Source of the DNA: Lachnospiraceae bacterium
GTDB taxonomy: Bacteria > Bacillota > Clostridia > Lachnospirales > Lachnospiraceae
Length of the DNA: 64,000 nt
NCBI GenBank assembly: GCA_017479935.1
Contig: JAFVBO010000097.1
Location: 115,085-179,084, forward strand
Reading direction: 5' to 3'
Below are positions 51,914 to 59,728 of this stretch, in pieces. A model generated the notes under the pieces. That model was given only the letters and a program-made list of their open reading frames with translations, was not told the origin of the DNA and did no database searches. The number at the start of each line of letters is the position of its first letter. Position 1 is the first letter of the stretch. The translations under genes and the position numbers were made by a program.

Positions 51914-52268
51914 TGTCAAAAGCGGCTGAACCAGCGGTCATATCCAGCAACTGTCATGGATTGCGGAGGCCTAAGGCGGCGAAGGAGAATTTCCGGCAGC
52001 GATTGGGAGCAAGGGGTTAGTGCCACTTATGGCGGCAAAGAACTGCACATCCGCGAAATCGCGGTATTACAAGTACCGCGATTTCAGGGGCACTCAAGGA
52101 ACACCGTCATCAGACGGGGTTCCGAAATGTGCCCCGGCCGATGTGCGGTGCTTTGCTGCCGTTAGTGGCACTCCCCGAAGATCCCACAGCTGCCGGAAAT
52201 CTCCTCGCCGTTTTAGGCCTGCCACACATGACAGTCGCAAACAGATCGCTGGCTCAGCCGCTTTTGAC
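51914..52268 (+). repeat. Long branched-hairpin element, copy C (family 1)
   Basis: A 355-bp imperfect palindrome closed by GTCAAAAGCGGCTGA/TCAGCCGCTTTTGAC. Inward are GGCCTAA...GGCGGCGAAGGAGA paired with TCTCCTCGCCGTTTTAGGCC, the conserved internal loop GCAA (52009-52012) / GAAGA (52177-52181), GTGCCAC (52020-52026)/GTGGCAC (52165-52171), and two apical hairpins at 52055-52085 and 52087-52135. It is the most regular copy. The 1075-bp gap between the EF-G-like gene and tyrA holds only this, copy F and the promoters. Confidence 0.82.
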
Positions 52269-52284
52269 TCACTTATCTTCCTGT

Positions 52285-52302
52285 CAGGCAATACATTGCC
52301 TG
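52285..52302. promoter_or_regulatory. Inverted repeat upstream of tyrA promoter
   Basis: CAGGCAAT-AC-ATTGCCTG is a perfect 8-bp inverted repeat with a 2-base centre. It ends 37 bases before the -35 box, a position suited to a regulator site. No regulator can be assigned. Confidence 0.45.
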
Positions 52303-52339
52303 GCGGGAAGAAATATGGAGCGGATGAGAACGCTTCAGA

Positions 52340-52368
52340 TTGACAGCGGTGGCATCCGGGGGTAAAAT
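52340..52368 (+). promoter_or_regulatory. tyrA promoter
   Basis: Consensus TTGACA (52340-52345) and TAAAAT (52363-52368) with a 17-base spacer, giving a leader of about 65 bases. Confidence 0.85.
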
Positions 52369-52442
52369 CAATGGGCAGACGTGTTTCGAAAGGTAACGCG
52401 CGAAAGTAAAGCATAAAGAAAACAGGAAAGAGGCACATATAT

Positions 52443-53537
52443 ATGAATCACACCATCGGATTTGTGGGCCTGGGGTTGATCGGCGGATCCCTTGCCAAGG
52501 GGCTGAAACGGAAGGATGCCAATACGACCATCATCGCCTATGACCAGAACGCGGAGGCCCTTTTGCAGGCCAGACTGGACGGTACCATCGACATCATCGC
52601 AGGAAGCGTCGGGGCGGACTTTGCCCCTTGCGACATTGTCTTCCTTTGCACACCGGTACAGGCCATGCGCACCTACATGGAAGCGTTAAAACCGCACCTG
52701 AAGGAGACGGCAATCCTGACCGACGTGGGCAGCACCAAGACGGAAGTCATGGAGATCGCGGCTTCCTTGGGCCTGCAGAAACTCTTTATCGGCGGACATC
52801 CCATGGCCGGTTCCGAGCGCTCCGGATACCAGTACTCCAGCGATCATCTGGTGGAGAATGCCTATTACATTCTGACGCCGTTCGACGAGACCCATGCCAA
52901 GAAACAGCAGCGCCTGGTGGATCTGATCTACGGCCTCATGGCCATCCCGATGGTCATGGACGCGGATGAGCACGATAAGATCGTGGCCACGGTCAGCCAT
53001 GTCCCGCACCTGGTGGCTTTCGCCCTGGTGGATCAGTTAAAGAAGAATGATGACGAAGAGCATTCCATGAAGAGCATCGCGGCCGGCGGCTTTAAGGACA
53101 TCACGCGTATCGCCGCGTCTTCCCCTGCCATGTGGGATCAGATCTGTATGACCAACAAAAAGGCGATCAACGAAGTTCTGGATGATTTTATCGGACGGCT
53201 GGAAAACTTGCGGAATCTGATTAACGAAGGGAATTCCGACGCGCTGCAGGCGCTGATCCGCAACACGGGTGATTTCCGGAATTCCATGGATTCGAGGCCT
53301 CTTGGCGCCATCAAGCGTGAGTATTCCGTCTATGTGGACCTGGTAGACCGCCCTGGCGCCATCGCCGCGGTTGTGAATATTCTTTCCATTCACCAGATCA
53401 ACATCAAGAACCTGGGCGTGTTGTATAACAGGGAGTATGAAGATAACATCTTCCGGATTGACTTTTATGAGCAGGCTGCCTGCGACAAGGCGGAGCAGGT
53501 TCTGAAGGTCAACAATTTTATCGTATCGAAGAAGTAA
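52443..53537 (+). CDS. tyrA: Prephenate dehydrogenase with ACT domain
   Basis: A 364-residue enzyme that oxidises prephenate to 4-hydroxyphenylpyruvate with NAD(P) in tyrosine synthesis. The N-terminal Rossmann loop is IGFVGLGLIGGSLAKGLKRK, the catalytic His region is FIGGHPMAGSERSGYQYS, and the C-terminal ACT domain (about 295-364) starts SVYVDLVDRPGAIAAVVNIL, implying tyrosine feedback. AAGAGGCAC precedes the ATG. aroA follows in the same direction after 101 bases. Confidence 0.95.
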   Translation: MNHTIGFVGLGLIGGSLAKGLKRKDANTTIIAYDQNAEALLQARLDGTIDIIAGSVGADFAPCDIVFLCTPVQAMRTYMEALKPHLKETAILTDVGSTKTEVMEIAASLGLQKLFIGGHPMAGSERSGYQYSSDHLVENAYYILTPFDETHAKKQQRLVDLIYGLMAIPMVMDADEHDKIVATVSHVPHLVAFALVDQLKKNDDEEHSMKSIAAGGFKDITRIAASSPAMWDQICMTNKKAINEVLDDFIGRLENLRNLINEGNSDALQALIRNTGDFRNSMDSRPLGAIKREYSVYVDLVDRPGAIAAVVNILSIHQINIKNLGVLYNREYEDNIFRIDFYEQAACDKAEQVLKVNNFIVSKK

Positions 53538-53638
53538 TTCTCAAAACAATCATGCAAACCGCACGGTAAAAAAAATTGTTAACAGCTTTCCGTGCCCGGG
53601 GCCTATACTTAAACAGGCATCAAAGAAAGGACAGCACT

Positions 53639-54922
53639 ATGATTTCAGTGGCACCTGTGTCATCGCTTAGAGGAGAAATCACCGTACCGGGAGACAAATC
53701 CATCTCCCATCGCAGCATCATGTTCGGAGCCCTTGCAAAGGGAACCACCCGCGTGAAGCATTTTCTGGAAGGGGCCGACTGCCTTTCCACCATCGCCTGC
53801 TTTCAAAAGATGGGCGTATCCATCGAAAAACAGGGGGAGGAATACCTGGTCCACGGGCGTGGCTTGCACGGCCTTATGGCTCCTTCTGACATTTTAGACT
53901 GCGGAAACAGCGGCACCACAACCAGGCTCCTGTCCGGCATTCTGGCCGGTCAGGCTTTTTCCTCTGTTTTAACCGGTGACGCTTCTATTCAAAAAAGGCC
54001 CATGAAACGCGTCTGTGAGCCTCTTTCCCTCATGGGAGCCGATATCAAAAGTATTCCAGGGAACGGCTGTGCCCCGCTTGCCATCATGGGAGCACCGCTG
54101 CATGGCATTACCTACCACACGCCCGTGGCTTCCGCACAGGTCAAATCCGCCATCCTTTTGGCAGGTTTGTATGCGGATTCCCCAACAACCGTAGTGGAGC
54201 CGGCGCTTTCGCGCAATCACACGGAAATCATGCTTCGGTCTTTCGGCGCATCCATTTTATCAGACGGGTGCTCCGCCACCGTGCAGCCCGCGGCGGAGCT
54301 TTACGCGCGTGATATTCTCGTACCCGGAGACATCTCCTCCGCCGCCTATTTTGCGGTGGCTGCCGCCATTGTCCCCGGAAGCGAGGTTCTTCTGCGAAAC
54401 GTTGGCATCAATCCCACCCGCGATGGGCTTTTGCGCGTCCTTCAGGCGATGGGGGCGGATGTCACGCTTCTGAATTCCAAGGGTCAGGATAATGAGCCTT
54501 CCGCCGATCTTTTGGTTCGTTCTTCCACTCTCCATGCAACCTCGATTGAAGGGAATCTCATTCCAACTCTGATTGATGAAATTCCGGTTCTGGCTGTACT
54601 TGCCTGCTTTGCAGATGGCACCACCGTGATCCGCGATGCCGCGGAATTAAAAGTGAAGGAATCCAACCGCATCCGCACCGTCTGCGACGGCCTCCTCGCC
54701 ATGGGCGCAGATGTCACGGAAACGGAGGATGGCATGATCATCCGCGGCGGAAAGCCTTTGCACGGCGCTGTCATCGACTGCCATGATGATCACCGCATCG
54801 CCATGAGCTTCGCCGTCGCCGCCCTGGCCGCAGAAGGAGAGACAACGCTTTCCGGCGGCGAGTGCGTAAACATCTCCTATCCCGCTTTCTATCAGGATCT
54901 GGCGAGTTTATCTTCCCTGTAA
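53639..54922 (+). CDS. aroA: 5-enolpyruvylshikimate-3-phosphate synthase
   Basis: A 427-residue EPSP synthase that joins PEP and shikimate-3-phosphate in the chorismate pathway. Conserved sites are VPGDKSISHRSIMFGALAKG, LDCGNSGTTTRLLSGILAG, LKVKESNRIRTV and DDHRIAMSFAVAALAAEG. I start at the ATG at 53639-53641 after AAAGAAAGGA; the frame opens at 53576. It may be read from the tyrA promoter. A weak internal -10-like TATACT lies at about 53607. Confidence 0.96.
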   Translation: MISVAPVSSLRGEITVPGDKSISHRSIMFGALAKGTTRVKHFLEGADCLSTIACFQKMGVSIEKQGEEYLVHGRGLHGLMAPSDILDCGNSGTTTRLLSGILAGQAFSSVLTGDASIQKRPMKRVCEPLSLMGADIKSIPGNGCAPLAIMGAPLHGITYHTPVASAQVKSAILLAGLYADSPTTVVEPALSRNHTEIMLRSFGASILSDGCSATVQPAAELYARDILVPGDISSAAYFAVAAAIVPGSEVLLRNVGINPTRDGLLRVLQAMGADVTLLNSKGQDNEPSADLLVRSSTLHATSIEGNLIPTLIDEIPVLAVLACFADGTTVIRDAAELKVKESNRIRTVCDGLLAMGADVTETEDGMIIRGGKPLHGAVIDCHDDHRIAMSFAVAALAAEGETTLSGGECVNISYPAFYQDLASLSSL

Positions 54923-54925
54923 ATC

Positions 54926-55100
54926 AAAAAAGCGCAGGCATTTTCAAGTTTGAGACTCTTGCCTACGCTTTTTTCTTCCATGAAAGTCCAGAAAAGCGCA
55001 GGCATCCTTTCATTTGAGACTCTTGCCTACGCTTTTTCCTTCCCTGAAAGTCCAAAAAAGCGCAGGCATCCTTTCATTTGAAACTCTTGCCTGCGCTTTT
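54926..55100. terminator. Three tandem terminator-like hairpins
   Basis: Three consecutive units (54926-54974, 54992-55037, 55054-55100) each pair AAAAGCGCAGGCA with TGCCTACGCTTTT or TGCCTGCGCTTTT. Spacers (about 17 bases with GAAAGTCCA) are also repeated, so the array arose by tandem duplication. It separates the converging aroA and the gene at 55134-55622 and has T-runs on both strands. The C-A mismatch seen in plus-strand RNA of units 1 and 2 is a G-U pair in minus-strand RNA. Confidence 0.8.
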
Positions 55101-55133
55101 CAATTTCCCTGAACGCCAACAAAACCCCAACTT

Positions 55134-55622
55134 TTAGAAAAACTTCAATTTAAATCCATTTTCCAGCACATCCGCTGTCGTCTGCTGAAAAGGAAACTCC
55201 GGATAGGCCCGCTTCCACCCACGGCAGATCCTGTCAATGAGCAGCTGTCCATTCTCCGCCTTCATTTCTTTTAAGGAGGGGACCACAAAGGCTGCCATAA
55301 CCATGCGGTACTGCTCCATCGTGATGCGGTCCCGCCACTTTTTGCCGCGAAGGCGCCCTTCCACAAATTCCTTCACCTGCTTTATAAAGGCAATTGCACA
55401 GGCATCGGCTGCGGCCTCTGTTTTTTCCGGATGTTCTTTGCAGAATTCATCAAATACTTTGACAATCGGAGCATATGTCTGAACCAGCTCACGAACGGCC
55501 GGCATATAGCGATTTTTGTCGTAATCTGCCATTCGATGCGTATTATCCGTAAACAGCCCGGAAAGTCCCACAAGGACTGGTGCCAACGTTGCTTGTTCTT
55601 CCTGTGTCAAGAATTCTTCCAT
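55134..55622 (-). CDS. Uncharacterised 162-residue helical protein
   Basis: I do not recognise this protein. It is predicted mostly helical and soluble, with no signal peptide or membrane helix. Recognisable stretches include MADYDKNRYMPAVRELVQTY, AAADACAIAFIKQVKEFVEG and MEQYRMVMAAFVVPSLKEMK. The repeated basic/aromatic pattern might be a small conserved clostridial domain. An AAGGTG site precedes the ATG. A structured element shared with the yebC upstream region lies only 20 bases upstream. Confidence 0.7.
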   Translation of the reverse strand: MEEFLTQEEQATLAPVLVGLSGLFTDNTHRMADYDKNRYMPAVRELVQTYAPIVKVFDEFCKEHPEKTEAAADACAIAFIKQVKEFVEGRLRGKKWRDRITMEQYRMVMAAFVVPSLKEMKAENGQLLIDRICRGWKRAYPEFPFQQTTADVLENGFKLKFF

Positions 55623-55642
55623 CGTATTTCACCTTCTCAAAC

Positions 55643-55725
55643 CGAGTAGGGAGGATGTCAATCCGCCCTACTCGCATGCGAGGGCCGCCCGCCACCGACA
55701 GGTGGCAGTAACCTTTGGGCGGCCC
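55643..55725. repeat. Double-hairpin element, copy 1
   Basis: Two stems: CGAGTAGGG/CCCTACTCG (55643-55674) and GGGCCGCCC/GGGCGGCCC (55682-55725), the latter enclosing GCCACC-GACA-GGTGGC and a conserved AGTAACCTTT. The same element is at 56646-56730. This copy lies between the start of the uncharacterised gene and the yebC terminator. Confidence 0.75.
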
Positions 55726-55732
55726 TGTGCAT

Positions 55733-55780
55733 AAAAGAGGCTATCGCACAAATTTCCAAAATTTTGCGATAGCCCCTCAT
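55733..55780 (-). terminator. yebC terminator
   Basis: Stem GAGGGGCTATCGCA / TGCGATAGCCTC with TTTT on the minus strand, seven bases after the yebC stop. Confidence 0.9.
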
Positions 55781-55786
55781 TATACC

Positions 55787-56518
55787 TTATTCTTCGTCCC
55801 AGTTGTGGAACACTTCCTGCACATCATCATCCTCATCCAGGAGATCCAGGATGCGGTTCATGCGCTTAATGTCTTCCTCATCCGTAAGCGTTGCCCAGGT
55901 CTGGGGGATCATGGTGACGGAGGCCTCCATCATCGGGATCTTCTGCGCTTCGAGCGCTTCGCGAACCGCGCTGAAATCATCCGGAGCCGTCAGTACTTCA
56001 TAGGAATCCTCTTCCTCGGAGAAATCTTCCGCACCGGCATCTAATGCCAGCATCATCAGCTCATCCGGATCCATGCTGCACTCTTCCTTGTCGATGATGA
56101 TCTGTCCTTTCTCATCAAACATAAAGGATACACAGCCGCTGGTTCCGACGTTGCCGCTTCCCTTTGTAAAAGCATTGCGGACATTGGCAGCCGTACGGTT
56201 CTTGTTGTCCGTCAGACCCTTGACAATGATAGCTACACCGCTGGGGCCATAGCCTTCATAGGTAACACTTTCATAGTTGACAGATGCCGCATCACCGGCA
56301 GCCTTTTTGATACCGCGGTCAATGGTATCGTTCGGCATGTTGTTGGCCTTCGCCTTGGCAATGACATCGCGAAGCTTGCTGTTATTCTCCGGGTCCGGCC
56401 CGCCTTCCTTTACGGCTACAGCCAGCTCACGGCCGATGATCGTAAAGATCTTGCCCTTGGCGGCATCGTTCTTTTCCTTTTTGTGCTTAATATTGGCAAA
56501 TTTCGAATGTCCTGACAT
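55787..56518 (-). CDS. YebC/PmpR family protein
   Basis: A 243-residue protein that starts [20 protein letters not shown], the family hallmark, with [20 protein letters not shown] in the middle. Family members have been described as transcription regulators and more recently as translation factors acting on proline-rich stalls; I cannot decide between these from sequence. The acidic C-terminus ends [17 protein letters not shown]. It is a single-gene unit with its own promoter and terminator, flanked by two copies of a structured element. Confidence 0.94.
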   Translation of the reverse strand: MSGHSKFANIKHKKEKNDAAKGKIFTIIGRELAVAVKEGGPDPENNSKLRDVIAKAKANNMPNDTIDRGIKKAAGDAASVNYESVTYEGYGPSGVAIIVKGLTDNKNRTAANVRNAFTKGSGNVGTSGCVSFMFDEKGQIIIDKEECSMDPDELMMLALDAGAEDFSEEEDSYEVLTAPDDFSAVREALEAQKIPMMEASVTMIPQTWATLTDEEDIKRMNRILDLLDEDDDVQEVFHNWDEE

Positions 56519-56573
56519 ATTTTTATCCTCTCATTTATTGTTTCCCGATTATGATATTGGCATAACTTCGTAG

Positions 56574-56602
56574 ACAATACCACATTTTATTGCTCTTGGC
56601 AA
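56574..56602 (-). promoter_or_regulatory. yebC promoter
   Basis: TTGCCA (56597-56602) and TATTGT (56574-56579) on the minus strand with a 17-base spacer; leader of about 50 bases. Confidence 0.7.
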
Positions 56603-56645
56603 GAGGTTTTCTGACAAATCATCTGATCGACCCTGACATCAAAAT

Positions 56646-56730
56646 CGAGTAGGGAGGATGTAATCCGACCTGCTCGCATGCGCGAGCCGCCCGCCACCGA
56701 CAGGTGGCAGTTACCTTTGGGCGCTCTGTG
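56646..56730. repeat. Double-hairpin element, copy 2
   Basis: The second copy of the element at 55643-55725. The first stem here is CGAGTAGG/CCTGCTCG, a G-U pair in plus-strand RNA; the second stem is less perfect (GAGCCGCCC/GGGCGCTC). The core GCCACCGACAGGTGGCAGT and ACCTTTGGGCG is unchanged. It lies directly upstream of the yebC promoter and next to the terminator at 56734-56768. Confidence 0.72.
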
Positions 56731-56733
56731 AAT

Positions 56734-56768
56734 GAAAAGCGGCCACCTATAAAAAGGCAGCCGCTTTC
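56734..56768 (-). terminator. Terminator of the membrane/exported protein pair
   Basis: Stem GAAAGCGGCTGCC / GGTGGCCGCTTTTC around a TTTTTATA loop, 30 bases after the stop at 56798. It has A/T runs on both sides and may work in both directions. Confidence 0.8.
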
Positions 56769-56797
56769 ATATCGATTTCCTGTCTACTTAACGCAAG

Positions 56798-57469
56798 TCA
56801 ATAAAGATTGGCCAGCCTTCCGATTGCACTCGAAATACCTGCTCCAGCTTCATCATTTACCACATATCTGTTCCCGGTTATGGTCATCCAGTCAAATCCA
56901 ACCACGATTTCTCCGGTATCGCCATCCTCTGGCCAGCTCAGTTGATAAGTCGACCCTTGATTTTCAGACATATGATCGTCTGAAGCAGAGACAGCCTTTT
57001 TAACATGATCACGCATCATGATCCCAAGGTAAGTTTCAACCAAATCCGTCTGCCTTTCCGATAGTGTTATTGTTTCCCCATCAGATTTTTTTAATTCTAT
57101 CGTGCCTTCTCTATCCTGGAACATTTGAACCTCAGCATCTTCCAAAAACAGATACGGTCTGCACAGGAACGCCATAACAGCAATGGATACAATGTAAGCA
57201 GGGATCAGAACCAAAACGGTTTTCTTCACCCAGCCAGGAATAGACATCTTCTCTGTTTCAGCAGCTGTAAAGTTCACAACCAGCAAAGCTATTACAGCAG
57301 CAGGAGGAAATGCTGCTACGAGTAGAGTAGTTACCGGATGGCTAAGCAGATCCGTAATTCGATATGATGTCATGCTGTTCCCTAAAACAAGAGGTTCAAA
57401 GTTGGTTTTATACCAGACGAGTAAAAGAGATATACCTACGACAAATGTTAACCATTTAGTATTCTTCAT
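56798..57469 (-). CDS. Uncharacterised membrane protein
   Basis: A 223-residue protein I do not recognise. Three membrane helices are predicted (about 5-23, 44-68, 83-105), followed by a soluble domain of about 115 residues with TIELKKSDGETITLSERQTD and GFDWMTITGNRYVVNDEAGA. It follows the exported-protein gene in the same direction after 23 bases, so the two are probably an operon. The region is visibly richer in A/T than its surroundings, suggesting recent acquisition. Confidence 0.7.
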   Translation of the reverse strand: MKNTKWLTFVVGISLLLVWYKTNFEPLVLGNSMTSYRITDLLSHPVTTLLVAAFPPAAVIALLVVNFTAAETEKMSIPGWVKKTVLVLIPAYIVSIAVMAFLCRPYLFLEDAEVQMFQDREGTIELKKSDGETITLSERQTDLVETYLGIMMRDHVKKAVSASDDHMSENQGSTYQLSWPEDGDTGEIVVGFDWMTITGNRYVVNDEAGAGISSAIGRLANLY

Positions 57470-57492
57470 TGCAAAAACCTCCTGTTACATTC

Positions 57493-58182
57493 TCATGAAA
57501 TAAGCGAAAAATCTTCAACATGTACATTCGTAGCATCAGACGGAACAATAGCGACCGGATATTGGCTCCACCCAATTAAAACGGTTGCACTTCCTTCAAG
57601 CGGATGACTTACACTTATAATATATCCATAACCTCCCGCGTTATTCACCGACTGAACTGCCGCGCTATTAGCGCTGGTATGAAGTGTCAACAACAGACTG
57701 AAGGCGCTTCCCCATGCAGGCAAATGGCCCAAAATATAACTGATGATGGAAGATGCCTGAATGGATGCATTTACCCCCACTAAATACGTTTGCGTCGTAT
57801 TATAATCCATATAGGTATCTACAACAGTTGTTCCGCCAAATCCATTGTACCCAATTACTCCGCCATCCGGCAATAAATAAGTAGTATTTGCTGTGCTTCC
57901 ATTCATATCAGCAATTGGAATCTGATATCTGTCTTGCAATTCGTTTAACACTTTTGTTCTGATAATTTCTTCAAAAACAGGAAGGATATTCATCTTCCCC
58001 TGTTCCTCTAACTGCGGGCATATTTCTCGCATTACAGAACTTACTCTGCTTTCATATTCCCCATAAATCCTTTCTTTGAAAGTATCCTCCTTCCCATAAT
58101 TGCTTATCGTTTCCTCACCAAAAAGCCATGTGGAAACTCCAGCTGCCAGAACTCCCTTCAAAAAAGTATTCCTCGAAATCAT
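57493..58182 (-). CDS. Uncharacterised exported protein with Tat-like signal
   Basis: A 229-residue protein. The N-terminus MISRNTFLKGVLAAGVSTWL resembles a signal peptide; SRNTFLK is close to the Tat motif SRRxFLK but lacks the second Arg. The mature part has a helical segment (about 30-90) and a Gly/Ser/Thr-rich second half with VIGYNGFGGTTVVDTYMDYN and AGGYGYIISVSHPLEG. No enzyme motif is evident. It has a consensus promoter and an AGGAGGTG site. Its co-operonic partner is a membrane protein. Confidence 0.72.
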   Translation of the reverse strand: MISRNTFLKGVLAAGVSTWLFGEETISNYGKEDTFKERIYGEYESRVSSVMREICPQLEEQGKMNILPVFEEIIRTKVLNELQDRYQIPIADMNGSTANTTYLLPDGGVIGYNGFGGTTVVDTYMDYNTTQTYLVGVNASIQASSIISYILGHLPAWGSAFSLLLTLHTSANSAAVQSVNNAGGYGYIISVSHPLEGSATVLIGWSQYPVAIVPSDATNVHVEDFSLIS

Positions 58183-58259
58183 TTTTGCACCTCCTATCTA
58201 CGTGTCCGACTGTCTACATTTCCCTCATAAATGGAGATTTAAAGTTTCTCTCCAACCAA

Positions 58260-58288
58260 ATCATAACGTCACTGAATTGCTATGTCAA
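58260..58288 (-). promoter_or_regulatory. Promoter of the exported/membrane pair
   Basis: TTGACA (58283-58288) and TATGAT (58260-58265) on the minus strand with a 17-base spacer; leader of about 70 bases. The remaining stretch to the alr terminator at 58428 is A/T-rich with no gene. Confidence 0.8.
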
Positions 58289-58427
58289 CATTATTTTAAA
58301 AAATTTAAATTTATAATTCGATATGTTATAACAAAAAGCATCTGCAACCTGCTCATGTTATTCCTTAATTCAGACGGCGCAGATAAGTATCACCATACCT
58401 GATAGTGTTTCGTTTTATCCCAATTAA

Positions 58428-58468
58428 GCAAATTGGCTGTCGCACAAATCTATGCAACAGCCAATTCT
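58428..58468 (-). terminator. alr terminator
   Basis: Stem AATTGGCTGTTGCA / TGCGACAGCCAATT with loop TAGATTTG and a TTTG tail on the minus strand, 19 bases after the alr stop. Confidence 0.8.
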
Positions 58469-58486
58469 ACTCGTTCATGCTAACAA

Positions 58487-59644
58487 TTAGCAATAAGCTT
58501 TTGTTTTCAAAACTCTTCCATTTTTCAGGTAAACCCTCGGCAGTCGTTTTCCCAAATCGCATAACACTTCATAGCTAATGGTTCCGGCCAGGGCTGCCAG
58601 TTCATCCGCCGTAATCTCTTCTTCCCCGTCCCGTCCGATCAGGGTGACATCGTCTCCTTCCCGCACACCGGGAATATCGGAAACGTCTACCATAAACTGA
58701 TCCATGCAGATGCGCCCCAATATGGGAGCTCTTTTTCCTTTGATCAGTACAGCCCCTTTCCCGGAATAGGCCCGGAAGTACCCATCCCCGTATCCCACCG
58801 GGATTGTGGCAATGCGCATGTGCTTAGGAGCCGTAAACGTGGCTCCGTAGCTGACGCTGTCGCCTTCCTCGATATCTTTTACATAGATGACCGTGGACAG
58901 CAGAGATAACGCAGGTTTTAAGGCCAGATGATCTTTATGCACTTCATCGGATGGATAGAGGCCGTAATTAATAATACCCGATCGCACCATGTTAAAATGC
59001 GCTTCCGAAAACTCCATCGTCCCGGCGCTCGCCGACATGTGGTACAAGCGGAAGTGAACATCCCGTTTCTCCAGTTCTTTCCGGAAATCCACAAAACGGC
59101 GGATCTGCTCTTTCGCCAACGTTTGATCCGCGGAATCCGCGGACACAAAATGGGTAAACAGTCCTTCAAGCGCAAGACCGGGAAGTTTCGCAATCTCTGC
59201 GATCTCATCCAGACTCTTCTCTGTCCGCATAAAGCCTAAGCGGCTCATGCCGGTATCCACGGAGATATGAATCTTTAAGGTTTTTCCCTTGTCTACCGCC
59301 ATCTTAGACAGCTTCCTGGCCGTTTCCAGGCGGAACACGTTCGGCCAGACCTGATAGGTGAACAAATCCTCAAAGCGGCTTTCCGGCGTGAAGCCCAGAA
59401 GAAAGAGGGGTTTATCGATCCCGTTCCGACGAAGCTCCAAGGCTTCATCAATCGTCGCCACCGCGAAGTAATCCGCCAGATCCAGCATTTCCTCCGCCAC
59501 CGGGATCACGCCGTGCCCGTAGGCATCCGTCTTGATGATGGGACACAGAAGCGTTCCCTCTTTTAACAGGTTCTTTATATGAAGAAGATTTTCATGGATC
59601 GCATCCAGATCCACAACCACTTCCGCGCGGTCATAATAATACAT
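58487..59644 (-). CDS. alr: Alanine racemase
   Basis: A 385-residue PLP enzyme that makes D-alanine for peptidoglycan. The PLP-lysine motif is CPIIKTDAYGHGVIPVAEE (about residue 40; KTDAYGHG rather than the common KADAYGHG), and the catalytic Tyr is in GDSVSYGATFTAP. IGRICMDQFMVDVSDIPGV is also diagnostic. It lies downstream of nnr with an 84-base gap. Confidence 0.96.
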   Translation of the reverse strand: MYYYDRAEVVVDLDAIHENLLHIKNLLKEGTLLCPIIKTDAYGHGVIPVAEEMLDLADYFAVATIDEALELRRNGIDKPLFLLGFTPESRFEDLFTYQVWPNVFRLETARKLSKMAVDKGKTLKIHISVDTGMSRLGFMRTEKSLDEIAEIAKLPGLALEGLFTHFVSADSADQTLAKEQIRRFVDFRKELEKRDVHFRLYHMSASAGTMEFSEAHFNMVRSGIINYGLYPSDEVHKDHLALKPALSLLSTVIYVKDIEEGDSVSYGATFTAPKHMRIATIPVGYGDGYFRAYSGKGAVLIKGKRAPILGRICMDQFMVDVSDIPGVREGDDVTLIGRDGEEEITADELAALAGTISYEVLCDLGKRLPRVYLKNGRVLKTKAYC

Positions 59645-59728
59645 GTCGTTTTCTCCAAACTGCTATATACAGCTTTTATCTGCTTAAGTAGGCTGCGCCT
59701 ACGAATCTTATCTTAATATCTGTTTAGT

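Noticed and set aside
54926..55100. Possible CRISPR array
   Set aside because: Only three units, and the spacers between them are themselves repeated; each unit is a terminator-like hairpin.
55643..55725. Riboswitch in front of the 55134-55622 gene
   Set aside because: The second copy lies upstream of the yebC promoter, outside any leader, and the stems favour plus-strand RNA; no known aptamer is recognised.
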